From: an uncultured Lachnospiraceae bacterium
Lineage (GTDB): Bacteria > Bacillota_A > Clostridia > Lachnospirales > Lachnospiraceae
Reading direction: 5' to 3'
Assembly: GCA_902801585.1 (NCBI GenBank)
Contig: CADCIU010000019.1
Span: 1-64,000, forward strand
DNA: 64,000 nucleotides
In this document: positions 28,101 through 35,855 of the stretch, one piece after another
Numbering within the stretch: position 1 is the first letter of the stretch
How the letters are laid out: every line of letters begins with the position of its first letter
Program-made: the position numbers and the translations under genes
The notes under the pieces: generated by a model
The model's database searches: none
What the model was told of the DNA's origin: nothing
What the model saw: only the letters and a program-made list of their open reading frames with translations

Positions 28101-28518
28101 GGTTCTCCCACCTGCAGATATCGATAATGACCCTGTTGTCATCGCCCTTTCTTCGATACAGACGCTGCTGGGTCTCCTCTTCGAGCATGCCGATCGCCTG
28201 TCCCGCGGACTGGACCGGTGTTCCGACCGCCTGGGTCAGGATCTCATTGAACTGCTGCCGCGTGCTCTCCGTCTTTTTCTTGTACTGGTCCAGCTTCTGC
28301 ATCCAGTTCTGGTAGCGCGCGTCCGCCTCATTCCCAAGGCGCTCACGGACCTGTGAGGATGTGGCTTCCGAAGAATCATAGGCTTCCTGAATATTCTTCT
28401 TCTCGTTTTCGTAATCCTTCTTTATTGCAGACCGGTTCTTTTCAAATCTGTCAATCTCTCTGGAGATCGCGTACGGTACTTTCAACAGACGTGCGTATTC
28501 CTGCGTGCTGACTGCCAT
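25180..28518 (-). CDS. FtsK/SpoIIIE (EssC-like) ATPase with N-terminal coiled coil
   Basis: 1112 residues. Residues 1-235 are charged and heptad-rich, a likely coiled coil. The first FtsK domain has Walker A GGTTGSGKSS near 577-586, Walker B ILVIFDEVQALL near 685-696, and the STQ strand (LILSTQTFENVKG). A second domain near 860-1100 keeps the fold but its P-loop (LLVGKDSEGGGRSRQ) is degenerate, as is common for the C-terminal ATPase domains of EssC/EccC. Unlike EssC there are no membrane segments and no N-terminal FHA domains, and unlike FtsK there is no gamma DNA-reading domain. It is the first gene of the operon, after a good promoter at 28580-28609. Confidence 0.9.
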   Translation of the reverse strand: MAVSTQEYARLLKVPYAISREIDRFEKNRSAIKKDYENEKKNIQEAYDSSEATSSQVRERLGNEADARYQNWMQKLDQYKKKTESTRQQFNEILTQAVGTPVQSAGQAIGMLEEETQQRLYRRKGDDNRVIIDICRWENQAEAGIAETNRNLGQETLEQRKREIDIAERRFSMEHSAHESIRDQELRRSDRKYTIRMEQEEEAFVERIENLIAPDTVKSGYDEMKRLCPSYEVFEPAEEFPTGIQFGYAGYDITDHAEDELKSAVFSRRFGYSVKEANGRKYMVMPYGFSFKDARFSTMFTFNKSNREIAAESIRNLALNLYMSIPVNKCWCTFIDPVSLGNTFAVFSPMGDKDEKGNGDERAIDIRIWSEEKQIEERLKLIVDHTTDVIQRCLQGRYENILDYNEDAGINAEPLRFLMVMDFPRGFSDRSISYLESIIDNGPMTGVYTIIAADEEEMNRRSGDLGRIRTRIQNSIETNGNILCVRESTLEGPMRFFPFEAPTSGQYVEIITEIRKHLGEEIVITYPMISGNLPEKPDYWFHKSAIDGISVPVGMEGAGKIVNLEFGHPYHSFAAMLGGTTGSGKSSLMHTIIQSIIFNYSPEDVQMYLLDFKQGVEFKCYADYKLPNFRVVSVETEPEFGLAVLNELHKEMGRRSAKFRSIGVGTIEGYWRHKGERGESHADMPRILVIFDEVQALLHDTENEISKRCVSLIQELVTQGARAFGMHLILSTQTFENVKGLDSGVYSNVHTRIALKSTKASAELLLNNDNEIANRLTGMDPGQGVININAGDRDANRTFRAAFITDDERDLWMQQVRDKQMEIMAEEMPKPRILLAGPEDDSENPLTEFAASGMRPFNMGDPSYHLYIGESLTMVNTFLPTLWNRRGQNLLLVGKDSEGGGRSRQAMGYTALSLLLETIRINGEITSPFITVFDLSGNSLYGTNDYDMLEMIEEQVPEAFRIVPPTMILDGIETLYSELGGGHQQFVLFYGLNRAKQLTTGTYQRSPKEQLEELFAKGPELGMNFVVWANDPGLFVENYGAAMSSFDLRLAYGMDDKEYKAITGENGPKTSSDMNAISYNLVGDNQKIRLYARPTENWLYQLLMNIRKYVRS

Positions 28519-28579
28519 GGCTGAACCCTCTCCTTATAATCCCTAAATTCAACAACCCGTTGGTGGTTCCCTAACGCTG

Positions 28580-28609
28580 ATTATAGTATATCCACAATCC
28601 GCTTATCAA
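28580..28609 (-). promoter_or_regulatory. Promoter of the large accessory operon
   Basis: Minus strand: TTGATA (28609-28604), an 18-base spacer, and a consensus TATAAT (28585-28580), about 60 bases ahead of the FtsK-like start codon. It looks like a vegetative sigma-A promoter and probably drives most of the genes down to 7083. Confidence 0.75.
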
Positions 28610-28671
28610 CATTTTGCACTAAAATAGTGTTAAATAAAGCTCAATATTTCGTTCTTTTGTCCAAAAACCAC

Positions 28672-29511
28672 TCATCTCTTGTCTCTGTCAATTCCCTCCA
28701 GAAACAGGATACCGATCAAAGTATAGACGGCGATGAATAAGACCATCAGCCCCCACAAAAAGAAAATATTGGAGACCGTCGGATCCCAGTGATCGAGTTC
28801 GATCGTTGTCTGCGTCATCTGTTCCTGGACCCTTATACTGTCTTCCACACTCTCGTTGATGTAAGCGATCGAGCCGATCGCGTCCAGTCCCCACCGGCTC
28901 ACTGTCAGCGATGATACCTTCTTGGAAAGTCCTTCCAGCGGGAAAACAGCGCCGGACATGACCAGCTGTATGATCAGGATAAACGGCATTACGGTCATCG
29001 CCCATCCCTCATTCGGAACAATGCTGGAGACCATCACTCCGAGAATGTCGGAGCAGAACATCACCAGAAGGAATGTGATGTACAGCTCGAGCACCACCGG
29101 CATAAAGATGCCTTCTTCCGGGAGATTGTCCCAATACTTGACGCACACGACAAGGGTGATGATCACAGCCTCCGCCGCACATTGCAGAAATTCAAAGATC
29201 ACATGCGCAATTACAAAGGAAGATATGTGAAGCCCCGTCCGGTGCTCTCTTTTGATGATCCCTCTCTCCTTGCAGATCGACCGGATGGAGTTGAAGAGTC
29301 CCACCCAGATGCACGCGCATATGATGGCAAATCCGCCGTTCTTGGTATCCGTATAGGAGACGAACATGTCGTCTCCCGTCACCATACCTATGATCAGCAT
29401 GATCAGCAGTGTAGATCCGAGATTCATCCACTGCTTGTCATTAAAGTAGATCCTGAGGCAGCTCTTTAAGTAAATGATGGTCTGCCCGATCCTTCCGATT
29501 CTTGAATACAT
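28672..29511 (-). CDS. ABC-2 type transporter permease
   Basis: 279 residues with six predicted membrane segments. The segment CIWVGLFNSIRSICKERGII then KREHRTGLHISSFVIAH matches the permease at 4992-5981 almost residue for residue, so they are paralogues. It follows the FHA-ATPase gene by 38 bases and must be its membrane partner. GAGGTGAC precedes the ATG. No clear terminator is seen before the promoter of the FtsK operon, so some read-through into that operon is possible. Confidence 0.87.
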   Translation of the reverse strand: MYSRIGRIGQTIIYLKSCLRIYFNDKQWMNLGSTLLIMLIIGMVTGDDMFVSYTDTKNGGFAIICACIWVGLFNSIRSICKERGIIKREHRTGLHISSFVIAHVIFEFLQCAAEAVIITLVVCVKYWDNLPEEGIFMPVVLELYITFLLVMFCSDILGVMVSSIVPNEGWAMTVMPFILIIQLVMSGAVFPLEGLSKKVSSLTVSRWGLDAIGSIAYINESVEDSIRVQEQMTQTTIELDHWDPTVSNIFFLWGLMVLFIAVYTLIGILFLEGIDRDKR

Positions 29512-29549
29512 TTGTCACCTCGTTCTGACTCTGTTTCAGCGAAGCTGTG

Positions 29550-31505
29550 TCAGTACCCTCTGTAGTTTCTGAATTTTTCTATGAAGTAATCGCCCATTCC
29601 CTCTCCGTCCTCATCCGGACGGTTGATCCTTTTGACGATCGCTTCGATCGTATCCGTCTCAAAAAACTGCTTGGCCTCATTCGGCGATCCGAAGAACACC
29701 AGGTGACCGCAGTTATCCCGCGTATCCTTTGCCAGGACGATGATCTTGTTGAACAGCTCCGGTGTCCGGTCAGGATAGTGGGAAATGACCATGACGATCT
29801 TCCCTTCATCCGCGATCATTCTCAAATTCTGCATCAGTCCCGAAGCCATGCTTCCGTCAAGGCCCGAATCCGGCTCGTCAAGGAAAAACAGCGACGGGTT
29901 TCCGATGTACTCCACAGCGATACTCAGTCTTTTTTTCTGGCCGCCGCTCAGTTTGCTGACCATGGACTGCTTTTCCCTCTCGAGGCCCAGGACCGACAAG
30001 GTCCTGTCGACGGCTTCTTCGTAGGCGTAGGGCGGCATTCCGGCCGCGAGTTTCATATGTGCTGCGTTGAGCAGAGTGTGATGGACCGTCTCGTTCACTC
30101 GGATCAGCTCCTGCTGGGGAACGTATCCGATCTCAAACATCATTTTCTTGTATTCATTATAAATATCCACATTGTTGTAGACGACGCGTCCTCTCGCCGG
30201 CTCATATCCCATGACCGCGTTCATGAAGGTCGTTTTGCCGGCGCCGGATCCGCCCAGGATCAGGACCATTTCTCCGCCTTTGACTTCGAGATTGATATCC
30301 CGCAGCAGTGTCTGTTTGCGGAAGCGCCTCCACACACTTCTCTCCATAATATTGATGGAGAGCACGGATCCCGATGCACCGCCGGGACCTGCCCAGCTGC
30401 CGGGGCCTGACCAGCCTCCCGGGCTCGCTCCGCCTCCCGGGCCGTTCCAGCTTCCCGGTCCGGACCAGCCTCCCGCGCCCACTCCTCCGGGACTGTTCCA
30501 GCCTCCCGGGCTCGCTCCTCCCGGACTGTTCCAACCGCCGGGACTGTTCCAACCGCCGGGGCTCGCTCCGCCTCCCTGACCGCTCAGGCTTCCGGGGCCT
30601 GACCAGCCTCCCGGGCTCACTCCTCCGGGACTGTTCCAGCCTCCCGGGCTCGCTCCGCCGGGACTGTTCCAACCGCCGGGACTCGCTCCGCCTCCTTGAG
30701 CGCTCAGGCTTCCGGGGCCTGACCAGCCTCCCGGACTCACTCCGCCTCCCGGGCTGTTCCAACCGCCGGGGCCTGCTCCTCCCGGGCTGTTCCAGCCGCC
30801 CGGACCTGCTCCCTGCGGCTGTCTTTCCCTTCCGAAGCCGCCGTCCGTGTCAATATTCTCAACCTGACAGATCAGGCTGTTTCCCGTAAACCAAAAAAGG
30901 TAGCCCGCAATGGAAATGATGTCATTCTTTTTGAGATAGGCCGGCTGTCTGATGCGGCGTCCTTCTACATAAACGCCGTTCAGGCTGTCATGGTCAATGA
31001 TCGCCCACCCCTTATTCGCATTAAAAAAAGAAGCATGCCGGCGGGAAACTGCCATGTCGTTCATGCTCAGTACTTCTTTTCGTCCGACACTCAGCTCCGC
31101 GATCTGATCATTCAGAGGGATCTCTCTCCACGAGGCGCCTTTAATATAGTCCTTGGTGTACAATATTTTGACCACGTCTACGCCGCCGTCGGATACAGAC
31201 AGAATGTCTCCGCTCTTTAACAGACAGGGCTTATCCGCTTCCAGCAGTTTGCCGTTGAGATACGTCCCGTTTGTACTGCCGGTGTCGGTATACATGTAGT
31301 CCATGTAGTTTTCCATGAACTGCCCATGGCGCCTGGAGACCCTGCTGTCTTTGACGGCGATATCCGGGATCCAGTCCCCGCTGGGCCTGCCGAAAATGCG
31401 CTCTCTGTCTGCTGCGATCTCTTCTACGTGCCCGTTTGCGAATACAAACAGCTTTCCTGCGTCATTTCTGGGCTGTTTGAGCATCATTGTGTTTTCTTCC
31501 ATCAT
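29550..31505 (-). CDS. ABCG-like ABC transporter ATPase with two FHA domains
   Basis: 651 residues. FHA 1 spans about 30-115 (FGRPSG, SRVSRRHGQF, GSTNGTYLNG) and FHA 2 about 138-205 (LSVGRKE, AVSRRHASF, DSLNGVYV). Both keep the Gly-Arg, Ser-Arg-His and Asn-Gly signature of phosphothreonine binders. A Gly/Pro/Trp-rich repeat linker (228-378) leads to an ABC ATPase with Walker A GGSGAGKTT (418-426), LSGGQ (519-523) and FLDEPDSGLDG (541-551). Function should be gated by threonine phosphorylation, most simply by the kinase at 20802-22448. Family precedent exists for FHA-ABC fusions; the substrate is unknown. Confidence 0.9.
   Translation of the reverse strand: MMEENTMMLKQPRNDAGKLFVFANGHVEEIAADRERIFGRPSGDWIPDIAVKDSRVSRRHGQFMENYMDYMYTDTGSTNGTYLNGKLLEADKPCLLKSGDILSVSDGGVDVVKILYTKDYIKGASWREIPLNDQIAELSVGRKEVLSMNDMAVSRRHASFFNANKGWAIIDHDSLNGVYVEGRRIRQPAYLKKNDIISIAGYLFWFTGNSLICQVENIDTDGGFGRERQPQGAGPGGWNSPGGAGPGGWNSPGGGVSPGGWSGPGSLSAQGGGASPGGWNSPGGASPGGWNSPGGVSPGGWSGPGSLSGQGGGASPGGWNSPGGWNSPGGASPGGWNSPGGVGAGGWSGPGSWNGPGGGASPGGWSGPGSWAGPGGASGSVLSINIMERSVWRRFRKQTLLRDINLEVKGGEMVLILGGSGAGKTTFMNAVMGYEPARGRVVYNNVDIYNEYKKMMFEIGYVPQQELIRVNETVHHTLLNAAHMKLAAGMPPYAYEEAVDRTLSVLGLEREKQSMVSKLSGGQKKRLSIAVEYIGNPSLFFLDEPDSGLDGSMASGLMQNLRMIADEGKIVMVISHYPDRTPELFNKIIVLAKDTRDNCGHLVFFGSPNEAKQFFETDTIEAIVKRINRPDEDGEGMGDYFIEKFRNYRGY
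30372..30815. repeat. In-frame Gly/Pro/Trp-rich repeat array
   Basis: Codes for residues 230-378 of the FHA-ABC protein, with PGGWNSPGGAS and PGGWSGPGSL units repeated in a higher-order pattern of about 150 bp that occurs twice. The regular order points to recent duplication. Confidence 0.88.
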
Positions 31506-31645
31506 CCGTGCCTTCCAATTCTATATGATCTTCTCACCATCGAAATCCGTCTCACAGGCGGACTTCGCATGATCAGGTTTGGCATTCAAATCCCAATTCT
31601 TATTCTATTACAAATTGCTGTCATGCACCAATCTTTCCTGCACAA

Positions 31646-31676
31646 ATTATACCTTTGATCACTTTTTGTCCTGTAA
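31646..31676 (-). promoter_or_regulatory. Possible promoter of the FHA-ABC operon
   Basis: Minus strand: TATAAT (31651-31646) with TTACAG (31676-31671) and a 19-base spacer. It leaves a leader of about 140 bases before the FHA-ABC start codon. The rest of the 31506-31796 gap shows only this and the flavodoxin terminator. Confidence 0.4.
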
Positions 31677-31712
31677 TGGAATTGTCTTCGGGCATATCCT
31701 TTCCAACAAAAG

Positions 31713-31745
31713 AACGCCGCCCTAAGAATTTCTTAGTGCGGCGTC
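31713..31745 (-). terminator. Intrinsic terminator after flavodoxin
   Basis: Stem ACGCCGC-C-CTAAGA / TCTTAG-T-GCGGCGT with one internal mismatch and a 3-base loop, followed on the minus strand by TTCTTTT. It lies 50 bases past the flavodoxin stop. Confidence 0.85.
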
Positions 31746-31796
31746 CCCAACCCCTGATCCGAATATGAAAAAAGTAACCTGAGTTTGCGTGATCTT

Positions 31797-32219
31797 TTAT
31801 GCCAGTGCAGCGCCCAATGCTTTGCAGGCCTCAGCGGCATCGTCATCAGGTTCATTGTTTGCCATCACGCAGTCCGCCGCCAGAACAGCGCCTGCATCAC
31901 GGGCTTCATCTTCCCAGATGCGCATCCACTCGCCGTCGCCCCAGCCGTAAGAGCCGAAGAGCGCGATCTTCTTGCCGGAGAGTGCTTCTTTCACATCGTC
32001 CCACATCGGCTGGTACTCAGCTTCCTCAAGCTGCTCAGCGCCCATAGCCGGGCAGCCGAATGCGATCGCGTCATATTCTGCGACCATATCTTTCGTGAAA
32101 TCGGAGGGGCCAAGCATGACGGCTTCTGCGCCTTTGGACTGAATGCCGTCTGCCACTGCGTTGGCCATTGCCTCTGTGTTGCCTGTTCCGCTCCAGTAAA
32201 CTACTGCTACTTTGCTCAT
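31797..32219 (-). CDS. Flavodoxin
   Basis: 140 residues from MSKVAVVYWSGTGNTEAMAN, which contains the phosphate-binding SGTGNTE loop for FMN. The 90s loop has GSYGWGDGEW. It is a short-chain flavodoxin, a soluble low-potential electron carrier that replaces ferredoxin when iron is scarce. AAGGAAAC precedes the ATG at 32219; the in-frame ATG 17 codons upstream has no ribosome site. A near-perfect inverted repeat at 32254-32277 lies in its promoter region and may be a regulator site. Next genes on the same strand upstream are DUF3793 and DUF2325. Confidence 0.94.
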   Translation of the reverse strand: MSKVAVVYWSGTGNTEAMANAVADGIQSKGAEAVMLGPSDFTKDMVAEYDAIAFGCPAMGAEQLEEAEYQPMWDDVKEALSGKKIALFGSYGWGDGEWMRIWEDEARDAGAVLAADCVMANNEPDDDAAEACKALGAALA

Positions 32220-32253
32220 TTTTTTCTGTTTCCTTTCTTGATTTAAGATTAAC

Positions 32254-32277
32254 TGATAATTGAGACTCAACTTATCA
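32254..32277. promoter_or_regulatory. Inverted repeat upstream of flavodoxin (possible iron-regulator box)
   Basis: TGATAA-TTGAG-A-CTCAA-C-TTATCA forms a 24-bp near-perfect palindrome; the outer TGATAA/TTATCA arms are the arms of the Bacillus-type Fur box, but with a wider centre. The minus strand also reads as two 18-bp direct repeats starting GTCTCAAT. It lies 35-58 bases before the start codon. Function is inferred. Confidence 0.5.
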
Positions 32278-32342
32278 TTGAGACTGAATCCGAATCTGCG
32301 GCCTGTCTTTTGACCGATCTTTCTTTACACGGCCCGAATTAA

Positions 32343-32387
32343 ACGATCCAAATTATAACGATCCAAATTATAACGATCCAAATTCAC
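32343..32387. repeat. 15-bp tandem repeat (3 units)
   Basis: ACGATCCAAATTATA occurs at 32343-32357 and 32358-32372 exactly and at 32373-32387 with changes at the last three bases. The third unit overlaps the stop codon of the DUF3793 gene. Confidence 0.9.
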
Positions 32388-32929
32388 ACGATCAGGCTTC
32401 TGAGGGATACTCCTTTTCTCCACATCCTGTTGTAGGCTTTTGTGCACTTCTCGTAGCGGGTGAAGGTCTTCTTTGCCTTTTCCACATCGCCGTAGACTTT
32501 CCAGAAGCCGAGATATTTGCAATTTTCCGCATGGTTGTCGATAAATCCGCGCACATCTTCCGGCGGATAGCTCAGGAACAGCCCTACCTCGTGCGGAAAC
32601 TCTTTCGCGCTGCGGAGCTTTGTGATCAGCTCCACTACGCAGCGGTCGGAATCGGCACTCTCATATCCGACTTCGTGCAGGATCTTCGCCGCCTCATGAC
32701 CGGAGAGGTCCTTCCTGAGGGCGTCAATCCTGTACAAATACAGGAGCACCGTCTTCTCATTGTAGCGAAGCGGGAGGACCCTGAGTCCTCTCGGCACCAG
32801 TATTTTGTTGAGCCGCCTGAGATCCCGCTTCACTTCTTCCCTGCTCTCATAGGCATAGGAAAACATATTTCCGGTCTTGAGGCCCGCCAGTGTAGGAGAT
32901 CCGCATTTGATCAATAATTCATCAGACAT
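32384..32929 (-). CDS. DUF3793 family protein
   Basis: 181 residues. The sequence (CGSPTLAGLKTGNMFSYAYE, LSYPPEDVRGFIDNHAENCK) fits DUF3793, a Clostridia family of unknown function often seen near flavodoxin and metal-transport genes. No signal or membrane segment; the C-terminal part holds CKYLGFWKVYGD and CTKAYNRMW. It follows the DUF2325 gene by 24 bases on the same strand and probably shares its promoter. Confidence 0.85.
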   Translation of the reverse strand: MSDELLIKCGSPTLAGLKTGNMFSYAYESREEVKRDLRRLNKILVPRGLRVLPLRYNEKTVLLYLYRIDALRKDLSGHEAAKILHEVGYESADSDRCVVELITKLRSAKEFPHEVGLFLSYPPEDVRGFIDNHAENCKYLGFWKVYGDVEKAKKTFTRYEKCTKAYNRMWRKGVSLRSLIV

Positions 32930-32953
32930 CCCGTTCTTCCCTCATCAATACAG

Positions 32954-33232
32954 TCAGGCATATTTTTCCAAAATACTGCGAAGCGCAGAGACGGATGCCG
33001 TCTTGGAATGCTCCACCGCCGTGCGGCATCCTTTGATCTCATTCTGCGCGTTCTTTAGGACCTTATGGGAGAGCGCTCCCGTAAAGCAGATCATCAGATC
33101 CGGTTTTCCCAGTTTGTTCTTGAGGCTCCCTGACGGCTTGATGAAGACTTTCGCCTTGCAGTTATATTCTTTACAGAGATCTTTGTACTGCCTCTCCATA
33201 CATTCGTTTCCGCCCAATATAATGACGCTCAT
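32954..33232 (-). CDS. DUF2325 family protein
   Basis: 92 residues from MSVIILGGNECMERQYKDLC, the DUF2325 signature. The fold is predicted Rossmann-like and the function unknown; cysteines at 11 and 20 could bind metal. AGGAGG lies five bases before the ATG at 33232; an in-frame ATG 18 codons upstream lacks one. Two palindromes lie upstream at 33294-33337. Gene order with DUF3793 and flavodoxin suggests a role in metal or redox homeostasis. Confidence 0.85.
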   Translation of the reverse strand: MSVIILGGNECMERQYKDLCKEYNCKAKVFIKPSGSLKNKLGKPDLMICFTGALSHKVLKNAQNEIKGCRTAVEHSKTASVSALRSILEKYA

Positions 33233-33293
33233 CTGCACCTCCTGTTCTTTGCCGCATGATGTGCTCCCTGCGGTGCGCCGCGGCACAGGTGAT

Positions 33294-33337
33294 TAGTTAG
33301 TTTCGTATAACTATGTTTTGGTTAATTATAACTAACC
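33294..33337. promoter_or_regulatory. Two palindromes upstream of the DUF2325 gene
   Basis: Palindrome 1 (33320-33337) GGTTAATTATAACTAACC matches its reverse complement at 16 of 18 positions. Palindrome 2 (33294-33313) has TAGTTA and TAACTA arms around an 8-base centre. GGTTA/TAACC arms recall DtxR-family operators, but this is only a resemblance. They could control DUF2325 on the left, or the divergent PPK2 gene. Confidence 0.45.
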
Positions 33338-33426
33338 ACATTCCGCATCTCTACTCCGTTCGGACAGGAAATGAACATGAGGATTCCGGGATCCGAATTT
33401 CTTAACCCCCCGATCGCAGCAAATTT

Positions 33427-33434
33427 GTTATAAT
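33427..33434 (+). promoter_or_regulatory. Extended -10 element for the PPK2 gene
   Basis: TGTTATAAT lies about 75 bases ahead of the PPK2 start codon. The TG extension fits a promoter without a strong -35 element; none is seen at the right distance. Confidence 0.45.
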
Positions 33435-33506
33435 AAAAACAGTTCAGAAAGCTGATACAGCCAAGTTCATACAACACTCAACCATACAAGCGAAGGAGGC
33501 GCTGTC

Positions 33507-34988
33507 ATGTTAAAGGATTTTGTTAAGGCCGCACAGCCGGAGGAGAGCGAGTTTAAGAAAGAGCTCAAGGAGGCACAGGAAAAGCTGGCCGGTTATCAGA
33601 TGCAGATCAAGGAAGCCAAGCTCCCTGTCATGGTCATCTTCGAGGGCTGGGGCGCTGCCGGAAAAGGAAGCGTGGTCTCAAGAGTGATCAAGAACATCGA
33701 TCCCCGCTTCTTCAAGGTCAGGACGATCGCAACCCCCACTGCGGAGGAAAAGCGCTACCCCTTCCTTCACAGATATCTTCTGGAGATCCCCGAAGCCGGC
33801 AAGTTCACTTTCTATGACACCTATTGGATGAATGAAGTGACGACGCAGCTGATGGAAGGCGACCTCGACGAATCCCATTACAAACAGCGCATCCGCAGTA
33901 TCAACACGACAGAGCGCTCTCTCACCGACAACGGCTATCTGGTGATGAAGTTCTTCTTCCACATCAGCAAAAAAGAGCAGAAAAGGCGGCTGAACGCTCT
34001 CATGGCAGATAAGAATACGCGCTGGAGAGTGAGCCGCGACGATCTGCACGAGAACAAGCATTACAAAGAATATCTGAATGTATATGAGCAGTATCTCTCC
34101 GATACAGACCGAACGGCCGCGCCTTGGTACATCATCGACGCGAGCGACAAGAAGTGGGCTGAGCTGCAGGTCCTGCGCTTCCTCAATCAGGGAATCGACA
34201 CTGCGCTCAAGAACCATGCCCTGGCCGCTCCGATCCGGCAGAATGTCTTCCGGCTCAATCCGATCCCGAAGCTGTCCGAAGTCTCTTTAGACGACAAGGT
34301 ACTGACCAAAGAAGAATATGACGAGGAACTGAGCCGGCTTCAGAAAGAGCTGCGCGATCTTCACAATGTGCTCTACCGCAAGAAGATCCCGGTCATCATC
34401 GCCTACGAGGGCTGGGATGCCGCCGGCAAGGGAGGCAACATCAAGAGGATCACCAGCGCGCTGGATCCCCGCGGCTATGAAGTCCACCCCATCGCCAGCC
34501 CGGAGCCTCATGAGAAAGCCAGACATTTCCTGTGGAGATTTTGGACGAGACTGCCCAAAGACGGACATATCGCCATTTTTGACCGCACCTGGTACGGGCG
34601 CGTCATGGTGGAGCGCCTGGAGGGCTTCTGCAGTGAGAACGACTGGCAGCGGGCCTACAATGAGATGAATGAGTTCGAGAAGGAACTGGCTGACTGGGGC
34701 GCTGTCGTGATCAAATTCTGGGTCCAGATCGATAACAAGACACAGCTCGAGCGCTTTACAGACCGCCAGAACACGCCGGAAAAGCAATGGAAGATCACGG
34801 AAGAGGACTGGAGAAACCGCGAGAAATGGGACCTTTATGAGCAAGCTGTAGACGAAATGCTCATGAAGACCAATACATCCTTTGCTCCCTGGTACATTTT
34901 GGAATCCAACGACAAGAAATATGCCCGCATCAAGGCGCTGCGCATCGTCGTCGATTCACTGAAAAAAGCCTGCAAGGCCAAAAATTGA
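33507..34988 (+). CDS. Two-domain PPK2 (polyphosphate:AMP phosphotransferase type)
   Basis: 493 residues, two PPK2 domains in tandem. Walker A motifs are EGWGAAGKGS (46-55) and EGWDAAGKGG (about 302-311), and the second domain keeps the lid motif DRTWYGRVMVERLEGF; the first has the shorter DTYWMNEV, so the C-terminal half is likely the catalytic one. The two-domain class II enzymes phosphorylate AMP to ADP from polyphosphate, in contrast to one-domain types acting on ADP or GDP. GAAGGAGG precedes the ATG. It is alone; no ppk1 or ppx is in the window. Confidence 0.9.
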   Translation: MLKDFVKAAQPEESEFKKELKEAQEKLAGYQMQIKEAKLPVMVIFEGWGAAGKGSVVSRVIKNIDPRFFKVRTIATPTAEEKRYPFLHRYLLEIPEAGKFTFYDTYWMNEVTTQLMEGDLDESHYKQRIRSINTTERSLTDNGYLVMKFFFHISKKEQKRRLNALMADKNTRWRVSRDDLHENKHYKEYLNVYEQYLSDTDRTAAPWYIIDASDKKWAELQVLRFLNQGIDTALKNHALAAPIRQNVFRLNPIPKLSEVSLDDKVLTKEEYDEELSRLQKELRDLHNVLYRKKIPVIIAYEGWDAAGKGGNIKRITSALDPRGYEVHPIASPEPHEKARHFLWRFWTRLPKDGHIAIFDRTWYGRVMVERLEGFCSENDWQRAYNEMNEFEKELADWGAVVIKFWVQIDNKTQLERFTDRQNTPEKQWKITEEDWRNREKWDLYEQAVDEMLMKTNTSFAPWYILESNDKKYARIKALRIVVDSLKKACKAKN

Positions 34989-35001
34989 CGGCATAAGTCA
35001 T

Positions 35002-35030
35002 TTGCCTTATACTGGTTTTGTAAGTATACT
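35002..35030 (+). promoter_or_regulatory. Promoter of the lipoprotein gene
   Basis: TTGCCT (35002-35007), a 17-base spacer, and TATACT (35025-35030), 46 bases ahead of the start codon. A GC-rich hairpin at about 35033-35056 follows in the leader. Confidence 0.65.
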
Positions 35031-35076
35031 ATCGCTGCCCGTTTCCGGCGGCAGCTTTAAGCGTTAAGGAGGTATT

Positions 35077-35715
35077 ATGAAAAAGCGTTCAAAGTCAATC
35101 ATGATCATGATTGCAGCTGTCGTACTCGCTGTCTCTGTTTTGACAGGATGCAGCAGCACTCCGACAGAGAAAGATGCAAAAGCATATGTCCAGGCTGTGC
35201 TCGATATGATGTGCAAAGGTGATTACGATCACTCCGTCAATATCGTAGACATCGAGAAAGGCGAGGAAGGCAATTTCCGTGAGGAGGCAGTCGACGAAGC
35301 GATCGATTCTATGGGTATTGATTTCGATGATGAGACCAGGGCCAGATTTAAAGAGATCATGCTCAATGCATTCTCCAAGTCCAAGTATACGGTCGGCAAT
35401 GCGACCAAGACAGGTGAAGGCGAATATGATGTCGAAGTCACGATCGAGCCTCTCAAGATCGGTTCCAGCGATCAGGAAGAGCTCAATAAGAGAATTTCCG
35501 CACTTGACACTTCTTCCATGACAGAGGAAGAATACACCAAACAGGTTTACGGTATTCTCCTTGATATTATGGAAGAAAGCGTAAACAATCCTGTTTACGG
35601 CGAGCCGCAGACAACGACCGTCCACTACGGACTCCTCGACGAGAAAAACAAAGTGTACGGCGTATCGGAAGAAGACGGCAACAAGCTCGGGACCATGCTG
35701 TTTTACGCCGAATAA
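35077..35715 (+). CDS. Secreted lipoprotein, DUF5105-like
   Basis: 212 residues. A basic n-region, hydrophobic core and lipobox VLTGC put the lipidated cysteine at residue 25. The mature part (EKDAKAYVQAVLDMMCKGDY) resembles small Firmicutes lipoproteins of the DUF5105/DUF4878 type, which are thought to bind peptide or wall components; true function is unknown. It has its own promoter and terminator, so it is a single-gene unit. Confidence 0.82.
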   Translation: MKKRSKSIMIMIAAVVLAVSVLTGCSSTPTEKDAKAYVQAVLDMMCKGDYDHSVNIVDIEKGEEGNFREEAVDEAIDSMGIDFDDETRARFKEIMLNAFSKSKYTVGNATKTGEGEYDVEVTIEPLKIGSSDQEELNKRISALDTSSMTEEEYTKQVYGILLDIMEESVNNPVYGEPQTTTVHYGLLDEKNKVYGVSEEDGNKLGTMLFYAE

Positions 35716-35767
35716 GCAAGACCTTATGAGATCAGCTCTTTCCTGAACTCATGATCATCACAGGCTG

Positions 35768-35798
35768 AAAGAGCCGCAGCAGCTGCTGCGGCTCTTTT
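35768..35798 (+). terminator. Intrinsic terminator after the lipoprotein
   Basis: A 13-bp stem AAAGAGCCGCAGC / GCTGCGGCTCTTT with an AGCT loop, then TTAT. The flanking A and T runs make it usable in both directions. Confidence 0.92.
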
Positions 35799-35814
35799 AT
35801 ACTCTTGTCCACAA

Positions 35815-35855
35815 ATCTTTATACCATCTTTATATCCATCTTAATAATCTTATCC
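35815..35855. repeat. Short A+T-rich tandem repeat
   Basis: Four imperfect units of 9-12 bp beginning ATCTTTATA or ATCTTA lie 130-170 bases ahead of the trkH start. No clear promoter is seen in the 35800-35982 gap, but the region is A+T-rich. Confidence 0.5.

Noticed and set aside
32325..32522. Minus-strand open frame with NLDRY repeats
   Set aside because: It is a reading of the 15-bp tandem repeat and overlaps the end of the DUF3793 gene without its own ribosome site.
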